Below the pieces are notes generated by a model. The model was not told the origin of the DNA, made no database searches, and saw nothing but the letters and a program-made list of their open reading frames with translations. The position numbers were made by a program, and so were the translations under genes. From Tubulanus polymorphus (Eukaryota > Nemertea > Palaeonemertea > Tubulaniformes > Tubulanidae), in the NCBI RefSeq assembly GCF_964204645.1, contig NC_134028.1:4562501-4626500 (forward strand): a DNA stretch of 64,000 nucleotides. The letters run 5' to 3'. This document shows positions 25,901 to 38,311 of this stretch, one piece after another. How positions within the stretch are numbered: the first letter of the stretch is position 1; every line of letters starts with the position of its first letter.

Positions 25901-27532
25901 TAGTTCATAATGAGTCTCGTATTTCTAGTTATTGGATTACGAGTGTTATATTCACTACACATGCAGTATATACCTTACTGAAATCATACGTAGGTATTTT
26001 ATCTTGAAGTTCGGCTCCCCAGAATTTATGTTTTTGGCCATAAACTTCGTTTCTTTTTCTTCTAGCGGCGTCGGTGAAAGCTCTTTCGTGCAGCCATTCA
26101 CTAGGATACGGACTTTCGTGACCGTCGGGCCAGGTCACCTTCAAACTGCCATCATCTATCACCTGCAATTAAACAATTTTGACATCAGGGCGGATCTAGG
26201 AAAATTAGAAGGGGTCCAGAAGAAAAGGCACTTCTCGTATAGCAGCCATGTCAATTGCCACCGGCGGGTTCCATCTATCTAGGGTTAGGTATCATTGAAG
26301 AAATAAACCCGAAGAGATCCTATTTCAAAGAGGATGAGGTGACAAATTTATGGGATGGTAAGGGTCCAGACTCCCGAGAACACCCCCATAATCTGCCCCT
26401 GGAACCATGACACTGTGTAGCTGAATCTGTAGGTTAGGGTTTAGTTTTAGTTTTAGTCGCTTACCCCCGACGATTTGGTGAGAAACTATGCTTTCACGGG
26501 AGGTTGAAGCATCTTAGGTAATTTCTCTGTAATGTCTTGTATTATGGTAACATGCCTTGTTTTCGGGTATGACTGGTTTTTCTCACGATTTTGGTACATA
26601 CACTAATCACATACGCAAACACGCGTAATTATCATTTTGAAGGTTTCAGTTAATACGTGTGATTTTCCCCTACTAAATACATGCATAATTATATTGCCTA
26701 AGTGCGTAGTTTAGCTGATCATGTGCGAGGTCGCGATAAAATAAGGTAATAGTACATAATGATAACACAATCAACGACGATATAATATATAATATAATAC
26801 TATGCATCCGATAAACTCGGTATATGCATGGAAAATCACCACACAAGATTGTTCAGATTTCCTTATGAGCGATTTTCCATTTCTCTGTCGAACACAGAAC
26901 GATTCTCGACTCGACTCCAGCCAAGCCCTGGAGGCAGTTGTGGGCTTCCTTGATACACAAAATATTCAAGTGGTCACCTTTCTTCCTATCGTTTCTTATG
27001 TTAGTACATATTGACAAATCAGTCGATATATCTAAACTTATTTGTGCCTCTCATCCCTATGTATGTGATTGCTACAGTCTCTTCTTACCTGGACTTGTTT
27101 CGGTTCGATTTTCGGATCGAGATCCATCATCAGAACCTGTCTGGATTTCGTCGTCGGATGAAAACATTTCGAACATTGACAGTTATCTCTGAGCCATACG
27201 TACGGGTAACTTGTCACTGAATCATCATTCCACGTCACATCCACCCATCTCTTACCGACGTTCTTCTGCACGTCAGTTGCCCGTAACGGTTCAGCAGCGA
27301 GCTCCGGGTCATTCCTGGCTCGTGAATGCGTCAGACGCAATGATCCTCTCGGTTTCACTTCAGTTGATGATCGTAGAAAACCGTTTACGCAGCCAAGCGC
27401 TCGCGAACTGAGGGACGCAGGTTTCGCAGAACAGAAAGCCCGACTATGAAGCAGGGTGGGCCTCTCATAGCGGCAAATATTTGAACAAACACGAAATAGT
27501 AATTTCCGCGCAAAGAAATGCGAAGTACTCAT
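22940..27532 (-). CDS. Gamma-butyrobetaine dioxygenase-like enzyme, gene C
   Basis: The third, diverged member of the cluster. Coding exons are approximately 27089-27532, 25977-26164, 25249-25393, 24650-24755, 24147-24343, 23642-23808 and 22940-23107. Intron positions match genes A and B, so all three arose by tandem duplication. Zinc-site WLRDNCQCSKC, iron ligands HCD (in GLHCDLPFYY) and VLHGR, and RHLEGIYIDWD with the 2OG Arg are present. The N-terminus MSTSHFFARKLLFRVCS is again basic and mitochondrial-like but otherwise unlike A and B, while the first-exon core (KRWVDVTWNDDSVTSYPYVW) is almost identical, which hints at constraint or gene conversion. The product ends in NRTNSS. The role in carnitine synthesis is inferred from family membership. 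Confidence 0.86.
25568..25640 (+). repeat. tRNA-derived SINE-like fragment
   Basis: An intronic stretch of gene C has AGTGGTCTATGCGGC followed by GGGTTCGAATCC, a perfect pol III B box. No complete tRNA fold can be made, so a SINE remnant or tRNA pseudogene is the best reading. Confidence 0.4.
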
Positions 27533-30117
27533 TTTTTAACGTATGCAATGACTCCTGTGCACCTGAGAGTCACGATTACGTCTTATCAATGTAGTTTTAT
27601 ATGTATGCACCAAACGCCGCTCGCAACCGAGTTTTCGAGACGGTGAACTCATAGAAACGAATGAAAAACTGAAATACCTATAAGAGCAGAGATATTGACT
27701 CTTACAGTGTATGCATGTGCGTTGTTTTTATTCTGGAACTGCTACGATTATAACGCACGATATAGGCGGCTCTCTTCTCTACTGCGCAAATGGGAAATCG
27801 TTGTTCATAGCAATCCACGCGATTCCACGTCCCGGGAAACCATTCGCTATTCATTTAACTACTGTCGAACCTGGTTAGTACAGCTGTCCGTAGAAAAATG
27901 AAAAGTCATCGTACTAACCGACTTTCGTATATCAACCATTCAATAAAACCAATTTACGTAGTACCTTAACATAATAACATAACAGAAAACCCATAAGGAA
28001 GTTAATTTGGGTGTTGTCAGCACCACCACACAATAGATAGCTCTGACGACGCATAAATATTGCGGACGGGTTTAAAACTTTAAAAAAGTGGGAACTCATT
28101 AATTATGGACCATCGTACTACAAGCGAGTTTGTTTACTACAGAAATGAATGGGAGCTCGTAAATTTACATCGTACCGGGAATTTCGTACTGACGTGATCG
28201 TACTAAGCAAATATCTTTATCGGAAAATGTTATACGGCTAGCCGAGAATTCTTAAATTCAACGTATTACTGAGGTTTTCGTTGGAGCGCTAAAACGAAGT
28301 TCGACTGTATGATCATCAAGGCTACTTTAGTTATCAAACAAAAGAGGCAATCAACGAAATGGAGGCAAAAATGATCAAATAATCACACTTAGAGATTAAT
28401 TTGAATTCACTCAATTAGGCTGAAGACGGTGGTAGTAGAACTTCAATTACCACGCGTACGCCTCACCCGAGTGAATTCAAATGAGTGAATTGAAAATCAA
28501 TGTAGAATTTTTGAAATTATCAAAATGAAACTTTTGGTCGGCTCTGCTGATTCTTCAGGATGCAACGTGAAAGAGCGACGTCATTCCGAGATGCGTGGTA
28601 GCGACGGGGCTGAAAGTGAGTGAATTGATCTTACACCGCGTGGGGCATAAATATGAATGATTAATGAATGAAAAAAATAATTCAATAAATAGCATTTCGT
28701 ATTCATCTAAGGCAAGTCGCATTCCAGACAGTTATTATGTTTGCGGTGGCAACGGCTCCGTAATAGGGCTACAGTTCCGACGCGCTGTTTCATTGCACCC
28801 ACTTTACCGCAAATTGTGTGCTATTTAACGACAAATTCTAACCCAAAAGTGTGAATAAATACAACCTGTTCCAATTACAGAGATGGAAAAAAATCGGGTG
28901 TTTATTTTTTTTTCATCTTTTCTTAGTGTTTCTCGCGTTTAATCATGTTGGTTTTATTGAATCATAGCGATGCTAGTGGTGCTAATACATGGGCTTGAGT
29001 GGAATCTGTTGATAGGTCGCAGGGGTGGATCGCCCTCTCCCCTCTTTCATTTGAGAATCAAATTAAGCAATAATGATTTTTCAAATTTTTATGAAACGCT
29101 TTCAGCTAAAACTGTTGTATTTCAATTCTTGGTTATATCATATAAACACTGAACTCCGGTGATGAAATTACGACAAAAAATATTACAATACGAATTGAAG
29201 ATATTTAGGAGGAATCATTTTTTCAATTCACTTTTTTCTAAATTCCAATAACAGTTAGTTGTAATTATTCAACAGGTATATAATAGTCACTAAATTGACA
29301 GGTTACTCGGGCATTTGCTCGGCCGAGCATAATGAGGACTCTACGTTCGACTGTGGCAATAGAGGGTTCCACTTGTGGCAAGCGAGGATGCAGCGAGGAT
29401 CCACCACGTTCGCTAGTGTGCACTCAGACATCAACCTCTGGATTCTTCTCATATTCGATTAAAGTCTATCCATAATTTCTCAAATTCTTTGAATGTGATC
29501 AGTAAAAACCACCTTAAATATGAACCTTCAGATCATCTGAGTTTATCAAAATAAGTGATTTGCCTAATTTCTGACGAGGGAGGTTAAAAATCTAGATGAA
29601 AGTTCATTGAAAATGAACTAGATTTTGACGGGGTTGTCGCACTGTTACACACGCCATCTAGCGGGATAGCTGGTGGCACGAAGTCCTCATTGGAGAAGGT
29701 CGAAGGAGATATGGTCGGCCGAGTGAGGGGTTGAATTCACCCGTCCACTCGGCCGAGCTAACAGTATAGTACTTTTACTCGGCAATCATTCAACCTCGCT
29801 TAAAGTTCAGAAGGTCAATACAAACATTTTCATAGAATCGAGTCTCATTTTTAATCCGAGGTTTTCATGGGGCATATTGTTTCTTGCGCCCTTCCACGTG
29901 ACTACGCCATTATAGTTGACAAACACAATAACTGATTCACATAACACACAACAAGTTTGTAAATCCCCTCATTATATCTTTTTTTATGCATGGCACGTCA
30001 GCGGCACTGATGATCGGTAAAAAAACTACAAATACCGCTACAAGACTCCACAGGGAGGACCTCTGCTCAATAACACATTGTTCCAAATATCATTGTCCTA
30101 TATATCATACGCATTGA

Positions 30118-30245
30118 GAACCTGACGATGATCTCTAGTGTGAGATCGAAACGTCGTGTTCTTATATTTTAGATTGTTTCAATAAATAAATTCTCGATTT
30201 TAGATTTCTATTAATTTGTAAATAGTGGGTTTTCATCGTATCATC
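30118..30245 (+). repeat. PLE-type tail repeat with hammerhead-like core
   Basis: AGAAC-CTGACGA-TGATCTCTAGTGTGAGATC-GAAAC-GTC-GTGTTCT: GATCTC/GAGATC and AGAAC/GTTCT both pair. It is followed by TTTCAATAAATAAATTCTCGA-type sequence also seen near 21950 (minus). The core has CTGACGA in place of CTGATGA, so activity is doubtful. Confidence 0.5.
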
Positions 30246-30791
30246 TGTTCACCACGTTTGAGTGTGGTTATAGTACCATCATACGCATTGTTCACATGCG
30301 TCACAACGACCGTCAAAAGTGACTAGCCGCCAACCATTGACAGCCCGTATGACGTCATGCGCACAACCTATATAAACATGTCTCTAACAAACTATAGCTA
30401 TCATTCTGTTCTACCATGGACTCTAGAACGAGCGTTCGTTTCAAGAGTCCATGGTTCTACTTAAATACGTGATTACAAATATATCGATTATAACAAATAT
30501 TCATTTCTAAAAAAAAGCACCGTGCATGATGATGTAATGGGTTTCATTCGGTTCATTCGTACTCGGAACTGAATCAGAATACTCATCCGATTTAAATCTC
30601 TTGAGATCAAGTTGAAATAAACATCAATTTATCAACTCTGAAAGGTTTTAGATGTTGTAACATCATATAAAGCAACAAACTACAAAATCAACTGTCATAT
30701 CATATTTCTAAGTAACTGCATTTCATAAATAATATTAAATATCACGTAATATCAAATAACTAACTCCACACACTTAAAAAGGTGAAACGGA

Positions 30792-30895
30792 ACAGGATCC
30801 AGTTGCACAAAGAAAATCAGACTCTCTAGCGTTGAAACATTGAAATGAACTGATTTGAGCACGAAGAGTCTAACTAACATGCAGAACTGGATCCT
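30792..30895. repeat. Short inverted-repeat element of the GGATCCAGTT family
   Basis: CAGGATCCAGTTGCACA at the left faces GCAGAACTGGATCCTG at the right, with an internal CAGACTCT/AGAGTCT pairing. Single motif copies (GGATCCAGTTCCACA) also occur at 3427, 12199 and 19263, so this is a dispersed family, perhaps a MITE. Confidence 0.5.
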
Positions 30896-31025
30896 GAACT
30901 GTGGAACTGTATCCACAACTCAATAAACAATTCCATTGCACACTTAAAGTGAAATTGAACAACGACTACGAATGGCTTAAAACTATGGCTCGGTGGGAGA
31001 CGCTACAAAAATAAATGTAGAATAA

Positions 31026-34000
31026 TCAGGATGTATTTTTACGTCGTTTGGATAGTGATGCCCTGTAATACACCGAGTCCCCAAGTCGACCCATGTACGA
31101 CGTCCAAGGCTGTTGATCATACGGTAAAAATGTCACATGTGAAATATTCATTTCATTCAAACTGCGATCGCCTGAATTCAGTACAGTCGTTTCATTGAGA
31201 AACACAAACTGAGGTTCCCTCAGTAATTCCTCCAGGTTCAGTTTCACGATCTTTAATTCGTAACGCATTTTCACGTAACTTCCTTGAGCATCGCGCAATT
31301 GACCATTCATTCCAAATATCACGATTAGGTCGAGTTTTCCATCACCATCAACATCTCCTATAGCACCTATAACATACCAGTACATACAAATATATACACA
31401 ATGAATCCCACTATGAGAATAAAATAGAGTCCAAACAAGTTTTCTTGAGCTAGTAGCCCTAGTTTGTATCATATCTTTTACTTTTCATTGTTATGGACTG
31501 TAGATAACGCAATATTGGGAATTCAGTATATCAGAAGATGTCTTAAAACACAAGTTACCGGTGGTTCGTTCCTCTGGTTTCAGGACAGCACAAAACGGTC
31601 CGTAGTTAAAGTTTTGAGCAGTTAAAGCCGGATTCAGATTTTCACCATTGAAACGAATTTCCTCATCCACCAGTGACATTCTGTCAGAATCAGTCAAATC
31701 TGTGAATATTAATAGTAAACATCAAATGAAAATCGTTCGGGCTTAAATCAGTATGAAAATGATATTCTACAAATGGCCTAATATTAGATCAAACTTCAGC
31801 ACTCAGTAATCAGTATTGAATTGTCGAACTGGGTTAATAAAACCTGCATCTAAGTTTGACTGTTTACTTACTGTAGTAAATTTTCTCAGCTGGCATTTCA
31901 AATACTTTCACCGGATTCAACTGAGTTGTTCTATCGAAGATGAAAACTTCAGAATAGAAAGATCTTAAACTGAGATCACATTCTTGCACTTCGTCCTCAA
32001 CATCTCCAGCATCGACTTCAATATCATCTCCATCTGAATGAATTGATATAAACGGAATAACAACAGACTGATGATAAGTGGAAATTCAACCTTTATTTAT
32101 AAGTTAGAATTCTGTATCCAATTCCACTTTGCGCATTCAATTTGATTTACGTACAAAGAATAAAGAACGGATTAAAAATCTTCGTTTATTGAGGGATGAT
32201 TAAAAAAATTCCACTATGAATCCCTAAAATAGCGAAAAAGGGTTTAGCTTACCATCATCCGTAGTACCATCAGCACCATCGGGAGACAGTTCATCAGTAT
32301 CTTCATGATTACTATTCCTGTCAATTTCAGCAGTTCTTTTATGAATCTGTATCGAAACATCATCAAATTCAGCTACACAAACTTTAGGGGTCAAAGAATT
32401 GAATATTTGGAACTGGAACTTACAACTCTCTGCGGATGAATTCCATGAACGACACCGGTTTCTTCGATTATCCACTCCTCGCGTCCTTGAGTCCGGAATA
32501 CGAACAAATCGCGTTTCGGCAAGGTCGTGCGGAGAATGAGATCGGAACTCATTTCGTACTGAGAAGAATTCATCATCCAAATTGCACGACCGTCGAAGCC
32601 ATCTATAATCATAGATGAGGAATATTGATATTTCGGCCACTTTCCCGGACTCCAGTGGACCATAAAATCAATAACATCATCATCAGAGAAATAGCCAGGA
32701 GCAGGAGAACTATAGAGATATAAATACATGGAAAAATATACTTAAAACACACATATTTCATACTAAGATGGCCATGTTGGATCACACTCAATATGGCCGT
32801 CATAAAATACACAGTTTTTTCACATACCTGTAAGACTCGTGACCCGGAAACTTTTTCATCCACATGATTTTCAAATCTCTTCCATTATAGAGTGCGAGAG
32901 TACCGTCATACGCCGACATCAGAATATCATCACAACCATCACTGTTCATATCTATTACAACTGGACTGACCATTACTCCTTTCGTTTCACTCCTTAAAAC
33001 ACATACATTCAAACCTGTTTATTCATAACTGAAGTGCTAAATCAAACGCTTTAGAGGATATTCACATCCCAGCATGTCATATTGGACATCAAGCACCGGC
33101 TAACAGGAGTTTAAGGACAGCCATTTGATGGAAATATGAGCAATACATGTTACATTCATGTATAGCCTCTATTAGGGGTCTTTGCATTTGTTAACATTAC
33201 ACCGTCGTTATCAACACCATGAGTGAATTCTCGATATTTCAGTATTTCATAACAACTGCAGCTGTCCTACAAGTTAATGAATCCATCTCAGATTTCCATG
33301 TCTTTCTACTTACCTATAAATTTCGATGATTCCTATATGATTCATTGGTTTATGATTCCAGGTATGGTACGCACCATGCGTACCATTCACAGTTTCATTG
33401 CGTTGTAAGTTCATTGCATAACGATAGAAATCTGGTACTGATATACCCATAAAACTACCTACAAATTTAAAATACATTTTTTTACTAACATATTCTATTC
33501 TATGATACGTTTAGTACTTTGTTGACATTTTAGCCAGAGGTAAGTTATAATATGCCATATAAAGCAAACAAGAAATTGTTGAGTCAAACATCATCTTAAT
33601 ATGCCTATATGAGTTAGACTAACTGGGCCATCGCAATAACAAGATTTCATCCTTTAAAAATAAGAATCTAGTTGCACAGTTGTTGATTAAGAAAGATTTG
33701 ACACTATTAAGTTTGAAATATTGGAAATAAACTAATCTTAGCTCTAGAATCAAATCTAACCAACAGCCGTGGAATTGAGACTAATAGATAATCATCACAT
33801 ACCGGATATAGTTTCACCTCCACTTCCAAATAATATATACTCAGATTGATCAGGATGAGTGAATAGAATAGGTGACATGTAAGTCTCACGACTTCCCGGC
33901 ATCTCTAGATATCTCCCAACAGGTCGACCATGAGCCCCATCTAACATTAACAACCGACCTGCGGTTCTATTATGTTCCTAGTACAGAAATATGATTCAGA

Positions 34001-36371
34001 GAGTCAGAAGAAGTTTCAATGAATAGCAAGAATTCAGGAATTGGAAAAGGTCCTAGCTACCTCAGGCGGAAGCCTAGGTTCCCCACCATGTGGTATAATG
34101 ATTTCTGGAACTCCATCCTCAGTGAAATCTTGCCTCAAAACTAAAGGGTTGTAAACATTCCACTGCATATTGACGATCTGAGGATTAATTCTCCAATAAA
34201 CAGAACCTAAAAACCGAAGATTGGCAATCTGTAAATGGCTACCTTTCCTCTAGTGACATCATCATCAGCATACAAACCGTTATATGGATTGAATGCCACG
34301 AATGTACCCAGACGACCAGCGCCGAGACAATCGAAGCGGCCATCTTTGTTGATATCGATGTTACAATTAATTTCGAATACTTCGTTATTCGTGTAAAAAC
34401 TCCATAAAATTTTGCTATCATTTCCTCTTAAAGCTAACAAGGTTCCTAAACAAGGCGGTTCCATTCCTGAAAGAGGTAAAATGATGAACTACTCTCGAAT
34501 GTACAATAATTTCAGGACTGATGATATAGTATTCATTAGAGGAGGATCCCAGGAGGTTTTCAAGGTTTCGGAAAAATGCAAGCTAATAAAGCTTATGGCT
34601 TTATCAATTATTCGACTCTCTAAAGTGCACAAGTACCTCGTTTATGACAGGTTTCATTGATAAGATCAGGTGTCAGTTCTCCTGTAACGTCTACTCCCGA
34701 TGCTAAACCCAGGATTACATCTAAAGCACCATCTTCATCAACATCAAACAACCGTATACAAGATTCTGTATCTACAATACACAGTTTGATATCTTTGATC
34801 ACCTTAAAATGTCACCGGTGAGTAGTAAATTTAGAATAGAAATAAAGTGAATTTTGTTGAAATGAGGTTCCAATGTAAATGCGTGATATTTAGCACAGTA
34901 GAGTTTGCATATGGATGCTGTTTTCTTCTATTACAAAAGAGCTGCAAGTGATTTAAGATGCACTTTTCAGATCTGTGGGAACTACATTTAGAGGTTATGT
35001 ACCAGTAACTTAACACATTAAGTAGAAACAAAATGATTCACACACAGCTAAAAGAACATTTCCAAACACAAGGAAAGGTTTTAGTTTTCATAGTTGATGC
35101 TCTACAAGTAGTTTATGAGAAATTAAGCAACCACAACTTCTAATATATCCAACACTTTCAACCAATTCCATGTTTCTCAATGTTGAATCATTTCACTGCC
35201 ACAGCTTCTTTTGAACAGTGAACGACAACATCAGAGAAATGAAATGAATTTTTTTGCGAGATGAAAGGTGAAATAAGGTCTACATGCTATGAAATTAGAC
35301 ATCAAGAATGTGCATTAAACTATTCTATCAGTGTTAGAGGACAGCGAGTCAGACAATCTTACCTCTTAAATTACTTTCTGAGACTTAGAAATTGAAGAAC
35401 AAAAAGCATAGCTTTATCATATGTTTATAAGTGGATAAAGCTTTGATGATAAACTGACTATTGGAAGAGTACATACCTGTGTGATTGAAATATTTAGTCC
35501 ATGGAGCTGTGCGACGAGACCTTCCAGTAGAATTCAATAGAGTTGAATTATTTTCAGCAGTAAAAAGTTTACCAGTAGGAGAGGATTGGTTACCAGTAGA
35601 AGTAGAGGATGGTTTACCAGTAGAATTAGAGGATGGTCTACCAGTAGAAGTAGAGGATGGTTTACCAGAAGAAGTAGATGGTTTACCAGTAGAAGTAGAT
35701 GGTTTACTAGTAGAATTAGAGGATGGTTTACCAGTAGAAGAAGAAGATGGTTTACTAGTGGAAATAGAGGATATGATTGGAGCAGCGATAGAATTCACAA
35801 TAGATGTAGAGGTAATGTCTTTCGAGTGGTCAGTAAAAAGTTCTTGAGAATCAGTAGTAGGTTTGTTAGCAGATATTTCACCATGATTGCGCGAAGTTGT
35901 CGACACCGGAGTGGTATCCAGGTTGTGCGATTGTTGCGTTACTAAGGAAGTATAAACATCCGTTGTAATGTTGAAACGTGACAGCAACAATGGAGTTGTA
36001 GAACGTGACGGTATCGAATAGAGAATAACACCGGTAAAAACTGCTCCGACGATTAAAACTAACGCGAAGACCGTTCTCTTAAAACATGTGCTACATGTTG
36101 CTGAACATGCGTCACATGTTCGTTTTGGCATCGGCCGTCTTAGATCTAAATCCTCAACATCTTTACTCAAGTTTTGCATGCTAATATTCTCAAACACAGA
36201 ACCATCGTTAATATCAATTTTAGTAAATCCGTTGTTTCGCCTCGAAGACGACTTCTTCGATTTGATTTTCGGTTTAACGTAAAGAAGGTTTTCATTGTCA
36301 TCTCCATCGCTTTTTTCATCATCATCATCACTATCTTCACTCAACTGATCTAATTTCGAATATCGAGCCAT
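31026..36371 (-). CDS. FAM234-like type II membrane protein with FG-GAP-type repeats
   Basis: Twelve exons in consistent phase give 962 aa: 35477-36371, 34637-34792, 34278-34466, 34061-34206, 33803-33977, 33314-33458, 32828-32992, 32456-32709, 32253-32372, 31872-32033, 31559-31699, 31026-31366. The acidic cytoplasmic N-terminus is followed by one membrane span (TVFALVLIVGAVFTGVILY), then a Ser/Thr/Gly/Lys/Pro stalk with repeats of the type STGKPSS. The extracellular part has Ca-binding-like beta-propeller motifs: DVDEDGALDVILG, DINKDGRFDCLG, DFTEDGVPEII, DMNSDGCDDILMS, DVDGDGKLDLIV. Order and spacing match the FAM234 (ITFG3) family, whose function is poorly known. Start is the first ATG after acceptor cttccag at about 36382, so a non-coding first exon is likely. 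The exon 8/9 junction uses a weaker donor (ACCG|GTGTCG) chosen to keep phase. Confidence 0.85.
35586..35770 (-). repeat. Coding minisatellite in the stalk of the FAM234-like protein
   Basis: Irregular tandem units of about 18-27 bp encode variants of SSTSTGKP on the minus strand. The product is a low-complexity stalk likely to be O-glycosylated. Reverse frames through the repeat are also open, which is a by-product of the repeat and not a gene. Confidence 0.8.
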
Positions 36372-37965
36372 TCTCGTCTGGAAGAAAACACAACAAACAC
36401 CTAATTCAAATACAAACATGGTACAACTCTAATCATTGTTGAAAATAAATTCAAATTCCTTTTCCTATATCCAATCACAACAAATAAACAACTATTTCAC
36501 TACAGCAGACTACATTCTTGCCATGGAGCTGACTGCTTAGGATCCATCTTCACTCGGACTGCCTCGGAATTAACATACTGCCTTATAGAAAATTGATTGG
36601 TCCCATGAGATTGGTAGCATGTGCAGTCTACTGTAATACAGAAGTGTTTAGTTACAGGGAGGCCAGCAGTTCTCCGTTAGAGTACTATCCCAGAACCTTG
36701 TTGTCTGTTACTACCACAACCTTATACGTCCTACCTTCATACCCGCATCCTATCCCAAACCCTTATCCTTACTACAGCGATATTTACCTGGTCTCTAATG
36801 ATAACTTACAAGATGGACTGTGTTTGAGGTAATGAGAGCAAAGACAGCTGTATGCCTATATTAGTTATTATCTATCACGTACACTAAACATTAGACATCT
36901 GATTTCATTCCCACAATGATAATTCTGCCCTACACCGTGAAATAGAGAATTCTGCAGCCTATTTGTTTTTAACCTACTCTTTGATCTTTTTGATATCATA
37001 AAGTCTTTGAGGGTCAACTTGACCCTAAGGAGCCTTTGCATCAGGCAAGGATACCGGTCAAGGAAGTTAACATTATGCTTTCTATGTCATAATGACGTCA
37101 ATTGGATTCAATACAGTCCGGTTCAATACAATAACCATAGTGAAACTATTTGAATATTAACCATTTTCCTTTGAATGCAAAATATTGAGAAATTTAATAC
37201 ATGTAAAACATGAAAATACATTAGAGAAATGAATTTAGGATTCACCCAGTCCTGTATTGTGGATGTCTCCACAGTGATCTCCATCGCTCTATGATCCTAG
37301 CGTACCCACCCACCCAGACACGTTCATTCAAATTCGCGTGACTTTTGCCGACACAACTACTGTCCGCATTTTTGCCTGTGTTCAAACTGCCATATATCAG
37401 CAAATAAACAACCGATTTTGATAAATAAACTATCTACACTAGGCCTAAGCTTATGACGTCTTACGTTTGTTCATTATATCATTTTGACGATAAATCTGGT
37501 TTTGGTACAATTAAATTTAAGATACAAAAATGATGCGCTTTTTAGCGATGAGACACGCTCAAGTGTCTTGTTGTTAACGAACTACAGTGTTACAATGCCT
37601 AGTTTCAAAGTGAAAAAATGGTGTCAATTTTGCTATTTCTGTATTTATATTGCATCAAGCATGGACTATGATGAAGGTACCTCCGAATGAATATAATAAT
37701 AAGAAAACTGAATGTTTGAGGTTTGTAAAGAGAGTTTATTTTTCGAAGTGGATATTTAACCGTATACAGCAAAGTATTTACTTCCACTATTTTATAAAAG
37801 TTACAATGAAATCATTATATTGGGTTTAGGGTTAGGTTTGGATAGGGTTAGTGTCGAGAGGGTGAGAAGAGGGTCGAGAGGGTTCCGTTTTACCCCTAGG
37901 GATAGGATTAGGGTAAGGTGAGGTATTAAGATAGTTAAAACATTCAGTCAGTTTTCAGCGAGCTT

Positions 37966-38035
37966 GGTGGTCTAGTGGTATGACGCTGTGCTAGCAATTT
38001 ACTGGTCCGGGTTCGAGTCTTGCTCTATTTTCTCT
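37966..38035 (+). repeat. tRNA-derived SINE head
   Basis: A-box-like TGGTCTAGTGG and B-box GGTTCGAGTC are spaced about 33 nt apart, with short complementary ends GAGC/GCTC. At roughly 66 nt, with no convincing anticodon stem, it is more likely a SINE head or tRNA pseudogene than a working tRNA. Confidence 0.55.
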
Positions 38036-38284
38036 AGGCCCTAACTCTGTTATCTCCACACTTTCCTTGAATTTTCTAAGTCGCGCACCTCTGTGCGCAT
38101 GCGCGACGTAAATCAGCCAATCAGCGACGATGTACGGTAAAATAGCGGAAATAAATACTCAGCCGTATACGGTAAAAAATATCCACTGCCTTTATTTTTC
38201 ACAATCGATTTAAATAGTGAAACTGAATTTCTGGTGGTTTAAAGTCACAGTGATTTAAGAGTATTGAGAAAATGTCGATCGTCT

Positions 38285-38311
38285 CTTAGTGTCTGTGGTA
38301 CAGACACTAAG
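38285..38311. repeat. Perfect 12-bp hairpin
   Basis: CTTAGTGTCTGT, loop GGT, ACAGACACTAAG. No gene association is visible. Confidence 0.8.

Larger units (their letters stand above)
27533..31025. other. Repeat-bearing intergenic region
   Basis: No gene is supportable. Features seen: a stretch at about 29315-29760 bounded by inverted CTCGGCCGAG palindromes; the hammerhead-like repeat at 30118-30165; a 12-bp hairpin at 30413-30455; and a small inverted-repeat unit at 30792-30895 bounded by GGATCCAGTT and AACTGGATCC. The strand switch between the dioxygenase promoter side and the 3' end of the FAM234-like gene falls here. Confidence 0.4.

Noticed and set aside
32424-32456. Strong donor GTT|GTAAGT for exon 8 of the FAM234-like gene
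   Set aside because: It breaks the reading phase into the next exons; the weaker ACCG|GTGTCG donor keeps phase to the stop codon.
35485-35945. Plus-strand open frames of about 120 codons
   Set aside because: They are antisense shadows of the repeat-coding stalk of the FAM234-like gene.
37825-37920. Telomere repeats (GGGTTAGG-like words)
   Set aside because: The words are few, irregular and mixed with GTCGAGAGGG sequence; it looks like degenerate simple sequence, not an interstitial telomere array.
37966-38035. Functional tRNA gene
   Set aside because: A and B boxes are present but the length and anticodon stem do not fit a complete cloverleaf.
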